Positions 5,528 to 13,747 are shown, counted from the stretch's first letter. The stretch: DNA of 17,759 nt from Candidatus Culexmicrobium profundum (GCA_025061245.1 JANZKD010000022.1:1-17759), one strand, 5' to 3'. Translations and numbers: made by a program. Notes: generated from the letters alone by a model not told the origin.

Positions 5528-6757
5528 ATGATGGTGAAACAAAAGGTTATGGGATTAAGTGGAGATGAAGCAGTTGCATGGGCTGTGAAACAATGCGACG
5601 TAGATATGGTTGCAGCATATCCAATAACACCACAAACAATAATTGTAGAAAGATTCTCAGAATTCGTAGCTAATGGAGAAGTGGAAACAGAATTCGTTGC
5701 ATGTGAATCTGAACACTCAGCTCTAAGCGCATGTGTAGGAGCAGCTGCAGTTGGAGCAAGAACATTTACAGCCACAGCAGCCAATGGATTAGCCTTAATG
5801 TGGGAAATAGTCTACATAGCCTCAAGCCTAAGACTACCAATAGTAATGGCCATAGTGAATAGAGCACTATCAGGACCAATATGCATCCACTGTGACCACG
5901 GAGACTCCATGGGATGTAGAGATGCAAGCTGGATTCAACTATACTGTGAAGACGCCCAAGAAGTATATGACACAGTAATACAAGCCTTCAGAATTGGAGA
6001 ACATCCTAAAGTCCAACTACCAGTAATGGTTATGCTAGACGGCTTCGTATTAAGCCATACACTACAAAACGTAAAGATACTTCCAGACGAAGTAGTAAAA
6101 GAATTTGTAGGCGTAAGAAAACCAGTTGAAGTAGAAATACCATATTTAGGAGGAAAGGTACCACTCGTCCTAGACCCAGAAAAACCATTAACCTTCGGTC
6201 CACTAGACCTATACAACTACTACTATGAACATAAAATGCAGCAACATGAAGCCATGGAAAATGCAAGAGAAGTAATAGAAACAATTAATGAAGAATACTC
6301 AAAGATAAGTGGAAGAAAATATGGAAACGGACTCATTGAAACATATGGACTAGAAGACGCTGAAATAGCAACCATAGTACTCGGATCAACAGCAGGAACA
6401 GTTAGAAGCGTAGTCAAACAACTAAGGAAAAACGGTATAAAAGCAGGAGTATTAAGACTAAGAACCTTCAGACCATTCCCAGCAAAAGAAATTGTTGAAG
6501 CCCTCAAAAATGTAAAGGTTATAGGAGTACTAGATAGAAGCGGTCCCTTCGGAGGCTACGGCGCACCAGTATTCCTAGAAACAAGAGCAATCTTCTACGA
6601 TGAAGATCCAAGACCAGTAATAGTAAACTATGTTTATGGCCTCGGAGGAAGAGATATGCATCCAGGACTAGTAAAACAAGTCTACGACGACCTACAGAAA
6701 ATACTTGAAACAGGTAAAATTGAACGTCATATCAAGTTTATAGGGGTGAGAGAATGA
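5528..6757 (+). CDS. porA: Pyruvate:ferredoxin oxidoreductase, alpha subunit
   Basis: A 409-residue alpha subunit. The N-terminal domain has the pyrimidine-binding signature YPITPQT (31-37), the family glutamate in ESEHSA (60-65), and GARTFTATAANGL (76-88). The C-terminal domain, from about residue 270, is the transketolase-C-like fold (AEIATIVLGSTAGTVRSVV, then IGVLDRSGPFGGYGAP). The start is the ATG at 5528, just after the porD stop, with GGAGTGA overlapping that stop. An ATG at 5531 is equally usable, and an in-frame ATG at 5486 inside porD is unlikely. Cysteines are frequent early on (23, 59, 69, 119, 122, 130, 140). It pairs with PorB to form the thiamine diphosphate site. Confidence 0.95.
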   Translation: MMVKQKVMGLSGDEAVAWAVKQCDVDMVAAYPITPQTIIVERFSEFVANGEVETEFVACESEHSALSACVGAAAVGARTFTATAANGLALMWEIVYIASSLRLPIVMAIVNRALSGPICIHCDHGDSMGCRDASWIQLYCEDAQEVYDTVIQAFRIGEHPKVQLPVMVMLDGFVLSHTLQNVKILPDEVVKEFVGVRKPVEVEIPYLGGKVPLVLDPEKPLTFGPLDLYNYYYEHKMQQHEAMENAREVIETINEEYSKISGRKYGNGLIETYGLEDAEIATIVLGSTAGTVRSVVKQLRKNGIKAGVLRLRTFRPFPAKEIVEALKNVKVIGVLDRSGPFGGYGAPVFLETRAIFYDEDPRPVIVNYVYGLGGRDMHPGLVKQVYDDLQKILETGKIERHIKFIGVRE

Positions 6758-7710
6758 GCTTGAAAATAAATCTTAAAGAAATAGCCTTGAAAAAACCGCT
6801 AATACTATCAGGACATAGGCTATGTGCTGGATGTGGAGCATCAATAATAGTTAGACAAGTATTATCCGTGCTACGTGGACCCACAATCCTAGTAAATGCT
6901 ACGGGATGCCTAGAAGTCGCCACAACAATATATCCATACACATCATGGCAACTACCATGGATACACAATGCCTTCGAAAATGCAGCTGCAACAGCCTCAG
7001 GAATAGAAGCAGGAATAAAGGCAATGATTAGAAAAGGCAGATACAAATATGATCATGTAGATGTAATATGCTTCGCAGGAGATGGAGGAACATACGATAT
7101 TGGAATACAAGCTTTAAGTGGAGCCTTCGAAAGAGGACATGACTTCCTATACATACTATACGATAATGAAGCATACATGAACACTGGAATACAGAGAAGT
7201 GGAGGCACACCACTAGGAGCAGCAACAACCACATCGCCAGCAGGAACAGTCATCCCAGGAAAAACTGAACATAAAAAGCCGATCGCAGACATTGCAGTAG
7301 CCCATAGAATACCCTACGTAGCCACAGCAACACCAGCACACTGGGCAGACCTAATGAGAAAAGTACGAAAAGGAATAGAAGTTAATGGACCAGCCTTCAT
7401 ACATGCATTCTCACCATGTCCAAGAGGATGGAGGACACCAGCTGGAAAAAGTATTGAAATAGCAAAATTAGCAGTTGATACATGCTTCTTCCCATTATGG
7501 GAATGTGAAAATGGAGTCTGGAAACTAACAGACCGAAGCCTAGCCGTAGCCAGAAATCCAAAATTAAAGAAGCCAATAGAAGAATACCTCAAACCACAAG
7601 GAAGATTCCGCCACCTATTCAAACCAGAAAACAGACACGTAATAAAAGAACTGCAAGAAAGAGTAGACAGAATATGGGAAGATCTACTTAAACGCTGCGA
7701 AAACATTTAA
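6754..7710 (+). CDS. porB: Pyruvate:ferredoxin oxidoreductase, beta (thiamine diphosphate-binding) subunit
   Basis: A 318-residue catalytic beta subunit. The thiamine diphosphate/Mg motif is GDGG at 109-112, followed by YDNEAYMNTG (136-145). The proximal [4Fe-4S] cluster ligands are most likely Cys24 and Cys27 (HRLCAGCG), Cys52 (NATGCLE) and Cys222 (FSPCPRGW). The stretch GIQRSGGTPLGAATTTSPAG is typical of the POR family. The ATG overlaps the porA stop (ATGA), so all four por genes are translationally linked or nearly so. rps12 follows 115 nt downstream on the same strand with its own promoter signals. Confidence 0.95.
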   Translation: MSLKINLKEIALKKPLILSGHRLCAGCGASIIVRQVLSVLRGPTILVNATGCLEVATTIYPYTSWQLPWIHNAFENAAATASGIEAGIKAMIRKGRYKYDHVDVICFAGDGGTYDIGIQALSGAFERGHDFLYILYDNEAYMNTGIQRSGGTPLGAATTTSPAGTVIPGKTEHKKPIADIAVAHRIPYVATATPAHWADLMRKVRKGIEVNGPAFIHAFSPCPRGWRTPAGKSIEIAKLAVDTCFFPLWECENGVWKLTDRSLAVARNPKLKKPIEEYLKPQGRFRHLFKPENRHVIKELQERVDRIWEDLLKRCENI

Positions 7711-7720
7711 ACTCCTCACA

Positions 7721-7730
7721 ATTTTTATTA
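7721..7730 (+). terminator. T-tract after porB
   Basis: ATTTTTATTA starts 11 nt after the porB stop, ahead of the rps12 promoter. It is a short T-run of the archaeal terminator kind and may be incomplete in effect. Confidence 0.35.
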
Positions 7731-7768
7731 AATACATTCTTCTTCACACTATAATCAGAAATATAAGA

Positions 7769-7782
7769 GGAAAATTTATTTA
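7769..7782 (+). promoter_or_regulatory. Candidate promoter for rps12
   Basis: GGAAAATTTATTTA: an A-rich block then a TTTATTTA TATA box. The predicted start site near 7804 leaves a leader of about 20 nt, including the GGGGTGA at 7815-7821. It resembles the rps7 promoter. Confidence 0.55.
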
Positions 7783-7825
7783 GAGAAATGAGGAAGAAAC
7801 GATAGTCTAAAAATGGGGTGAAGAA

Positions 7826-8269
7826 ATGCCAGGATCAAAGTCACCTAAAGGACTACATGCAGCAAGAAAATTGAGGAGAAAAAGACTGAAATTTAGGTGG
7901 AGTCAAAGGGAATTCAAACGTAGAATGCTAATGCTAGATGTCAAAGCAGACCCCCTAGAAGGAGCACCACAAGCAAGAGGAATAGTAATTGAAAAAGTAG
8001 GTGTAGAAAGCAGACAGCCAAACTCAGCAGTAAGAAAATGTGTAAGGGTACAATTAATCAAAAACGGCAAGCAAGTAACAGCATTCCTACCAGGAGACGG
8101 TGCATTAAACTTTGTCGACGAACACGATGAAGTAATCATTGAGGGAATAGGAGGACCACTAGGAGGATCAATAGGAGATCTACCAGGAGTAAGATACAAG
8201 GTAATCAAAGTAAATGGAGTATCACTAAAAGCATTAATGCTAGGCAAAAAACAGAAGCCAATGAGATAA
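7826..8269 (+). CDS. rps12: Small ribosomal subunit protein S12 (uS12)
   Basis: A 147-residue decoding-centre protein. Diagnostic parts are QPNSAVRKCVRVQLIKNG (64-81) with the invariant PNSA, FLPGDGALNF (87-96), the EHDEV segment, and DLPGVRYKVIKVNGVSL near the C terminus. The N terminus is the basic archaeal/eukaryal type (SPKGLHAARKLRRKRLKFRW). GGGGTGA at 7815-7821 is a strong ribosome binding site for the ATG at 7826. In other archaea this gene sits between nusA and rps7 in their direction. Here it is on the opposite strand, 115 nt downstream of porB. Its 3' end faces the acyltransferase gene, with only 9 nt between the two stop codons. Confidence 0.97.
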   Translation: MPGSKSPKGLHAARKLRRKRLKFRWSQREFKRRMLMLDVKADPLEGAPQARGIVIEKVGVESRQPNSAVRKCVRVQLIKNGKQVTAFLPGDGALNFVDEHDEVIIEGIGGPLGGSIGDLPGVRYKVIKVNGVSLKALMLGKKQKPMR

Positions 8270-8278
8270 ATTTAGTTA

Positions 8279-8989
8279 TCATTCAACCTGCTCCCAAGAC
8301 AACTTCTTCTCATCATATTCTTCACGTGAACAAATTATTCTAGCTGGAACTCCAACAACCACCATTCCAGACGGAACATCCCTCACCACAACTGCACCAG
8401 CACCAACCACTGCACCCTCACCAATAGTAACACCTGAAATCAAAGTTGCATTAGCACCAATAACTGCACCCCTCTTAACAACAACCCCTTCAAGCCTTCT
8501 ACTAGGAGGATACCTATCATTCGTCAAGCAAGCCCTAGGACCAATAAACACGTCATCCTCAACAATACATCTAGGAGGAATATAAACAGAAGACTGAATA
8601 TTAACATTATCACCAATCCTAACAGAACCATCAATCACCGTATTAGTTCCAATTCTAACATTAGCACCAATAACAGTATTCTCTCTTATCAAAACTCTAT
8701 GACCAGTCTCAAGATCATTACCAATCCTAACACGCTCATATATAATTGAATCAGAACGAATAAGACAGTTGCTACCAATCAATACACCCTCACTTAAATC
8801 ATCATAAACACTAAAATCAACACAACCCCTAGAAATCAAATCCCTAAGTGAACGACGCACTGGAAATCCAATTATACAATTATTCCCAATAAAACATCCA
8901 TCATCAATAATAGATTTACCCAAAACAATTACATCACCCTCAAAGAACACTTTACCCAAAATAGACTTTGAAGATATATGTAAAACCAT
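8279..8989 (-). CDS. Left-handed beta-helix (hexapeptide repeat) acyltransferase
   Basis: A 236-residue protein built from hexapeptide repeats of the [LIV]-G-x4 type: VLIGSNCLIRSDSIIYERVRIG at about 69-90, IGANVRIGTNTVIDGSVRIG at 107-126, VFIGPRACLTNDRYPPS at 147-163, and VIGANATLISGVTIGEGAVV at 176-195, ending in GVPARII. This resembles sugar-nucleotide N-acetyltransferases of the WlbB/PglD type, which act on amino sugars for surface glycans using acetyl-CoA. His97 in ETGHRVLI is a possible catalytic residue (inference). The substrate cannot be told. The ATG at 8989 has GGTGGAG at 8995-9001. It lies between nusA and the inverted rps12 block, where no such gene belongs in the classical cluster, and has a plausible promoter of its own. 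Confidence 0.82.
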   Translation of the reverse strand: MVLHISSKSILGKVFFEGDVIVLGKSIIDDGCFIGNNCIIGFPVRRSLRDLISRGCVDFSVYDDLSEGVLIGSNCLIRSDSIIYERVRIGNDLETGHRVLIRENTVIGANVRIGTNTVIDGSVRIGDNVNIQSSVYIPPRCIVEDDVFIGPRACLTNDRYPPSRRLEGVVVKRGAVIGANATLISGVTIGEGAVVGAGAVVVRDVPSGMVVVGVPARIICSREEYDEKKLSWEQVE

Positions 8990-9019
8990 TCCAACTCCAC
9001 CTAAAATACTTACAAACCA

Positions 9020-9038
9020 TACATTTTATTAAAATATT
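9020..9038 (-). promoter_or_regulatory. Candidate promoter for the acyltransferase gene
   Basis: In the 68-nt gap after nusA the minus strand reads AATATTTTAATAAAATGT, a TATA-like run about 40 nt before the ATG at 8989. It would start transcription near 9005, just ahead of the GGTGGAG site. It may also serve as a T-tract ending some nusA transcripts. Confidence 0.35.
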
Positions 9039-9057
9039 ACCATCAAGCAAGAATAAC

Positions 9058-9498
9058 CTACAAAATTATAACATTATCAATATCAAAATACCTCTTAGCT
9101 AAAATCCTAGCCCTAGCAATATTCCTACCTTCCTTACCAATAGCAATACCCTTATCCTGAGGCTCAATAGTTACATATGCAATCTTCTTACCATTAGGAG
9201 ACTTAGAAATCTTAATAGCTCTAACCCTAGCAGGCGCAAGACTATTCTTTATCAAGTTCTCAGGAGTATCAGCATGCTCTACAATCTCAATAGTCTTCCC
9301 AATCATTCTCTGAAGCCTTCTAACATTAATTCCTCTCCTACCAATAGCTAACCCCATGTCACCGCTTCTAACAATAAAGATTAACCGGTTAACTTTATTG
9401 TCAATAATACAATCCCTAGTAACTGCTCCAGTTACACTCTCAAAAAGAGATATGTATCGCATTTCCTCTGCAGTCAACTTAATTGAGGGTATGCTCAC
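9058..9498 (-). CDS. nusA: Archaeal NusA-like transcription factor (two KH domains)
   Basis: A 146-residue RNA-binding protein consisting of two KH domains, lacking the N-terminal and S1 domains of bacterial NusA, as is normal in archaea. The KH GxxG loops are GRRG (53-56, in MGLAIGRRGINVRRLQ) and GKEG (121-124, in KGIAIGKEGRNIARAR). It starts at GTG 9498, whose last two bases begin the rpl30e TGA (GTGA overlap), so it is translated by coupling. It sits at the expected place downstream of rpoA2-rpl30e. rps12, its usual next gene, is displaced. Confidence 0.95.
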   Translation of the reverse strand: MSIPSIKLTAEEMRYISLFESVTGAVTRDCIIDNKVNRLIFIVRSGDMGLAIGRRGINVRRLQRMIGKTIEIVEHADTPENLIKNSLAPARVRAIKISKSPNGKKIAYVTIEPQDKGIAIGKEGRNIARARILAKRYFDIDNVIIL

Positions 9499-9809
9499 CC
9501 CTCCTTTTCCTCAATTAAAGATAATATTTCAGAATCACCTGGATCCATGATTGTGAGGGAAGCAACCATAAATGGTTTACCACAAATAGCACCTAAATCC
9601 CAGCTTGAACCAGGATAAACATAGACAGGAATCTTAGAAAGCCTAGAATAATATAATATGTCACTTTTAATGTCATCTGGACAATTACGTGCAATGATTA
9701 TCAACTTACCCTTCCCAAGCTTAGCATTCTTAACAGCAGTATTAGATCCAAATACAACTTTACCAGTCCTCAAGGCAATCCTCAATTCCCGTTCAATGTC
9801 TATTGACAT
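9495..9809 (-). CDS. rpl30e: Large ribosomal subunit protein L30e (eL30)
   Basis: A 104-residue protein of the L7Ae/L30e RNA-binding family. Visible are TGKVVFGSNTAVKNAKLGKG, LIIIARNCPDDIKSDILYYS, VYVYPGSSWDLGAICGKPF and a C-terminal VASLTIMDPG. I chose the ATG at 9809 because GGAG (9821-9818) lies 8 nt before it. An in-frame GTG at 9818 overlaps that site. It overlaps nusA by GTGA and follows rpoA2 after a 99-nt leader, unusually long for this tightly packed cluster. The leader holds alternative hairpins (9812-9856). Eukaryotic L30 represses its own mRNA by binding a kink-turn; whether something similar operates here is open. Confidence 0.94.
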   Translation of the reverse strand: MSIDIERELRIALRTGKVVFGSNTAVKNAKLGKGKLIIIARNCPDDIKSDILYYSRLSKIPVYVYPGSSWDLGAICGKPFMVASLTIMDPGDSEILSLIEEKEG

Positions 9810-9811
9810 AT

Positions 9812-9856
9812 ATTTCACTCCTAACGTGATGAAATTAGGTTATCCATGTAATTTCA
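9812..9856 (-). promoter_or_regulatory. rpl30e leader with alternative hairpins at the ribosome binding site
   Basis: In mRNA order three segments can pair: A, UGAAAUUA (9856-9849); B, UAAUUUCA (9837-9830); C, UGAAAU (9817-9812). A and B form a perfect 8-bp stem with an 11-nt loop. B and C form a 6-bp stem whose loop holds the Shine-Dalgarno AGGAG. The two stems exclude each other. An 8-codon frame (ATG at 9866, stop at 9842-9840, MVWLKLHG) covers segment A. The pairing is seen in the sequence; regulation is inference. Confidence 0.4.
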
Positions 9857-9908
9857 GCCACACCATTAACTCAATATACATTCATTACGCTAAATATCAC
9901 AACACCTT

Positions 9909-11081
9909 TTAAGTTTTCCTTTTACCCCCAGCTCTCCTCATAAGTAGCTGTACAAATCCAGTTCCAAGAGGAATTGGCTGACCAACAATTACATTTTCAG
10001 TTACACCTAAGAGCTCATCAACCTCACCGCGAGCACTAGCCTCCAACAAATGCTTCGTAGTGACTTCAAAGGCAGCTCTAGCAAGCACACTTGGCTTCTC
10101 CCCACTAACTCCATGCCTACCAATCTGCCTAATTCTACCAGTCAAAGTCATAATGTCAGCCACAAGCATTACATGTCGAATATCAACATCTAAACCCTGC
10201 TCCTCCAAAACCTTCATAGCCTCTTTAATAATAGCATTCCTTGCAGCCTCAATACCCAAAACCTCTGCAATCTCATAGATATTATTCGTATAAACCCTCT
10301 TGGGATCAATACCCTTAACCTTCAGCACTGCAGCTAGATTTGAACCCTCAGTGTAAATAACGTATTCTCCACCCTCCTTCCTAATAATGATACGCTTAAT
10401 ACCCTTAATACCCTTAAGCTTTAATGACAAGATTTTATCACGTAGCTTTTGAAGCTTAGTTAAGTCAACCATGTCTGTTTGAAGTATAATTCTATTCTCA
10501 CCAGCAATAATTACATCTCCAACCTTAAGCTTCTTTAAAACCTTCTCAATAAACTCTACATCTACACCCTTATCCTCCATGAGCTCCTCATCCAAATCCA
10601 ATATTATTGAACCAGAAATCAAGTCAACCTCAACGCTTCTAGTTACGTTCTCTATTAAAGTAGTCTCAATTCTCCTACCAACCTCCTTAGCCTTCTCCTC
10701 ATCATACTTATGCTCCTCATCCAAATAGACGGTCATCATTGGAGTAGATGGAACACGTCTAGCATCAACCAGCTCAATTAACCTAGGCAAACCCAAAGTT
10801 ACGTTAAACTCCCTCACACCGGCATAATGGAAAGTTCTCAAAGTCATCTGAGTGCCAGGTTCACCTATAGATTGAGCAGCCACAACACCCACAGCCTCAC
10901 CAGGCTCAACTAATGAACGCTTATAAGCCAACACAACTTCCCTCAAAATCTCATCTAACTCTTCAGCAGTAACCTCAACTTCACGCAGCTTCTCCTTCAA
11001 CTCATCAATAATTGAGGGAGGAATAATATTCTGAAACTCATCAATCCTCCTAACTACTTCCTCATATGACAGAAAATCCAT
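9909..11081 (-). CDS. rpoA2: DNA-directed RNA polymerase subunit A'' (Rpo1C)
   Basis: A 390-residue C-terminal part of the largest RNA polymerase subunit. It begins with jaw/cleft sequence including the trigger-loop region GEAVGVVAAQSIGEPGTQ (61-78) and TLRTFHYAG (80-88), and ends with the conserved DIMTLTGRIRQIGRHGVSG, KPSVLARAAFEVTTKHL and GQPIPLGTG segments. Its ATG shares one base with the rpoA1 stop (TAATG), so the pair is translated in sequence. A separate A'' gene is the general archaeal state and contrasts with the fused form of Thaumarchaeota. The length is normal. Confidence 0.97.
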   Translation of the reverse strand: MDFLSYEEVVRRIDEFQNIIPPSIIDELKEKLREVEVTAEELDEILREVVLAYKRSLVEPGEAVGVVAAQSIGEPGTQMTLRTFHYAGVREFNVTLGLPRLIELVDARRVPSTPMMTVYLDEEHKYDEEKAKEVGRRIETTLIENVTRSVEVDLISGSIILDLDEELMEDKGVDVEFIEKVLKKLKVGDVIIAGENRIILQTDMVDLTKLQKLRDKILSLKLKGIKGIKRIIIRKEGGEYVIYTEGSNLAAVLKVKGIDPKRVYTNNIYEIAEVLGIEAARNAIIKEAMKVLEEQGLDVDIRHVMLVADIMTLTGRIRQIGRHGVSGEKPSVLARAAFEVTTKHLLEASARGEVDELLGVTENVIVGQPIPLGTGFVQLLMRRAGGKRKT

Positions 11082-13732
11082 TACAACCTCCTCCTAGCCA
11101 AAACCTTCTCAATTATCCTATCAATACTAGTAGCCTTACCATGATCACTTCTCGCCGGGTCAATTCCATCCTCACCATACTTAAACTGTACAATTACACC
11201 ACCTGGAGCTCTAACAGTACCATCATACTCAACCTTTAAGTCTTGAAGAGCATTAATCAATCTCCTCTGCATATAACCGCTCTGTGAAGTTCTAACTGCA
11301 GTGTCCACCAATCCCTCCCTTCCACCCATCGCATGGAAGAAGAATTCAAGTGGATTTAAACCACTCTTATATGACGAGTATACGAAGCCTCTAGCTCTAG
11401 CTCCAATATCACCAGGCTTAAAGTGTGGAAGCGTCCTATCCTTATAACCCCTCATAATCCTCTCTCCACGCACTGATTGCTGTCCAATAACAGCAGTCAT
11501 CTGAGTCAAGTTAAGGATATTTCCTCTAGCACCAGTCTTAGCCATTACAACAGCATGATTCTCCAATCCTAGATATTCAGCTGCAATACTTCCAGCCTTA
11601 TCCCTAGCATCAGCTAAAACCTCAATTATCCTCATCTCAAGAGTCTCTTCAAGAGTTCTTCCAGGAAGCCTCTCCAACTCACCAGACCTATAGGATTCAA
11701 TCAACTCCTCAACCTTTGCTTCAGCCTCCGCTAAAACCTCCTGAATCCTATATCTAGCCTCTTCAGGTAAATCTTCATCATGTAAACTCATTGTAAAACC
11801 ACAGTAATCAATATACTCAAGAAACATCTTCAATGCATTATCAATAAAGATTCTACCAGCATCAGTACCATAATCCTTAATAATGTAATGTAATAGGCTT
11901 TCAGGCTGACCAGCACCAATCAACTTCTTATCAAGAACACCAGCTAAAAGCTTACCATCACGAATAACCACATATGCATCATATGGGCAATCCTCCTTCA
12001 AACACTCCTCACACTTAGCGCAAATACTAGCCTTAAGCGAATAATTAAAGCCCTCAGGGAGGAATAGGCTAACCAATTGCTTACCAGTCCAATACTCCTT
12101 CGGATAAGTTATAGCTGGCTCTGGAAGTTCACCCTTATATCCAGCTGCCATCAATAATCTACAAACTTCCTCCCTAGTAAGCAAAGTGGACTTCCTAGTC
12201 AATAGGAAGGCTCCAGTAATGTAATCTTGAATTGCACCTATAATTGGACCACCATATCTAGGTGAAAGAATCTGCTCTTGAACAAGCATTAATATTCTAG
12301 CCTCAGCCCTAGCCTCCTCACTCTGAGGAACATGTAAATTCATTTCATCTCCATCAAAATCAGCATTATATGGAGGACAAACACACAAGTTCAATCTAAA
12401 AGTCTTATATGGTAAAACCCTCACCCTATGAGCCATAATAGACATCCTATGCAGTGAAGGCTGCCTATTAAACAATACAATATCTCCATCCTTCAAATGC
12501 CTCTCAACAATATATCCAGGAGCCAAACCATCAGCAATCAACTTCAAATCCTTAGGAAACCTTAAGTCAATACGTCTACCATCAGGTCTAACAATGTAAT
12601 TCGCTCCAGGATGCTTATGAGGACCATTCAAAACAAGCTTCCTCATCTCCTCCAAATTCCACTCAGTAACCCTCTCAGGAATAGTCAGTATCTTAGCCAC
12701 CTCAATGGGAACTCCAACCTCATTAATACTCAAATTGGGGTCAGGTGAAATAACAGTTCTAGCTGAAAAATCAACACGCTTACCTGAAAGATTACTCCTA
12801 AACCTACCCTCCTTACCCTTTAAGCGCTGAGTCAAAGTTCTAAGAGGCCTACCAGACCTATGCCTTGCAGGAGGAATACCTGAAACCTCATTGTCAAAAT
12901 AGGTTGTAACATGATACTGCAATAACTCCCATAAATCCTCAATTATAAGCTGCGGTGCACCAGCCTCAATATTCTCACGCAGCCTCTCATTAATCCTAAT
13001 AATATCAACAAGCTTATGAGTTAAGTCGTCCTCAGATCTAACTCCAGACTCCAATGTAATTGAAGGTCTAACACTAACCGGAGGAACAGGTAGAACAGTT
13101 AAAACCATCCATTCAGGCCTAGCCTCCTTAGGATTAATACCAATCAAAACCAAGTCTTCATCAGGAATGCGTTCAAGTCTAGCTCTAATCTCAATTGCAG
13201 TTAACCTAATACTACCCTCCCTAAGCTCCTCATAGAAGGTGGTTGGCTTTTCAAGCTTAATCTTATACTGCCTCTCATGGCAGTGGGGACACTCAGTAGT
13301 CTTAATAGCCTTCTTCAACAACTTCTCATTCAACTTCCTAGCAAGCTCAACCCAAGTATCATTATACTTCTCTAAAAGCTTACGATTCTTCTCCATCTCC
13401 TCCTCAGAAATTAATAGTCTACCACACCTCCTACAAGTAGCCCTTAAAATTTGATGAATAAGCTTATTGAAGCCAACATGAATAACAGGTCTAGCCAACT
13501 CAATATGACCGAAATGCCCTGGACATTGACCAACCCTATTACCACAAGTAGCACAACGCTGACCAGGCTCAATGACACCCAGCCTACGATCCATCAATCC
13601 AGAATCAATAGGCCAACCATCCTCATCATAAGTATCAGCAGTAATAACAGCAGTAACAGACATCCTCCTAATAGTCTCAGGAGACAGTATTCCAAACTTA
13701 ATAGCCTTAACCAACTTATATGACTCAGACAC
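11081..13732 (-). CDS. rpoA1: DNA-directed RNA polymerase subunit A' (Rpo1N)
   Basis: An 883-residue N-terminal part of the largest subunit, carrying the active site. Residue numbers here count from the GTG at 13741. The clamp zinc sites are CATCGNRVGQCPGHFGH (Cys63, Cys66, Cys73, His76) and CRRC...CPHC (103, 106, 151, 154). The catalytic Mg loop NADFDGDEMNLH is at about 457-468. A further Cys cluster, CAKCEECLKEDC, lies near 570-582. The bridge-helix region reads GGREGLVDTAVRTSQSGYMQ. Of four possible GTG/TTG-like starts I prefer the GTG at 13732, because GGGGTG (13746-13741) lies 8 nt before it and itself overlaps the GTG at 13741. The gap to rpoB is 15 nt. Confidence 0.96.
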   Translation of the reverse strand: MSESYKLVKAIKFGILSPETIRRMSVTAVITADTYDEDGWPIDSGLMDRRLGVIEPGQRCATCGNRVGQCPGHFGHIELARPVIHVGFNKLIHQILRATCRRCGRLLISEEEMEKNRKLLEKYNDTWVELARKLNEKLLKKAIKTTECPHCHERQYKIKLEKPTTFYEELREGSIRLTAIEIRARLERIPDEDLVLIGINPKEARPEWMVLTVLPVPPVSVRPSITLESGVRSEDDLTHKLVDIIRINERLRENIEAGAPQLIIEDLWELLQYHVTTYFDNEVSGIPPARHRSGRPLRTLTQRLKGKEGRFRSNLSGKRVDFSARTVISPDPNLSINEVGVPIEVAKILTIPERVTEWNLEEMRKLVLNGPHKHPGANYIVRPDGRRIDLRFPKDLKLIADGLAPGYIVERHLKDGDIVLFNRQPSLHRMSIMAHRVRVLPYKTFRLNLCVCPPYNADFDGDEMNLHVPQSEEARAEARILMLVQEQILSPRYGGPIIGAIQDYITGAFLLTRKSTLLTREEVCRLLMAAGYKGELPEPAITYPKEYWTGKQLVSLFLPEGFNYSLKASICAKCEECLKEDCPYDAYVVIRDGKLLAGVLDKKLIGAGQPESLLHYIIKDYGTDAGRIFIDNALKMFLEYIDYCGFTMSLHDEDLPEEARYRIQEVLAEAEAKVEELIESYRSGELERLPGRTLEETLEMRIIEVLADARDKAGSIAAEYLGLENHAVVMAKTGARGNILNLTQMTAVIGQQSVRGERIMRGYKDRTLPHFKPGDIGARARGFVYSSYKSGLNPLEFFFHAMGGREGLVDTAVRTSQSGYMQRRLINALQDLKVEYDGTVRAPGGVIVQFKYGEDGIDPARSDHGKATSIDRIIEKVLARRRL

Positions 13733-13747
13733 TAACACCACACCCCT

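Noticed and set aside
6030..6284. Leucine-rich minus-strand frames opposite porA
   Set aside because: Antisense shadows created by A-ending codons in porA; no homology or start signals.
8270..8278. Inverted repeats or att-like sites at the inversion junctions
   Set aside because: Compared with 4604-4692 by eye; only short matches such as ATTCAA were found, which are not significant.
9840..9866. Eight-codon frame MVWLKLHG in the rpl30e leader as a gene
   Set aside because: No ribosome binding site and too short to support as a CDS; kept only as part of the leader-switch idea.
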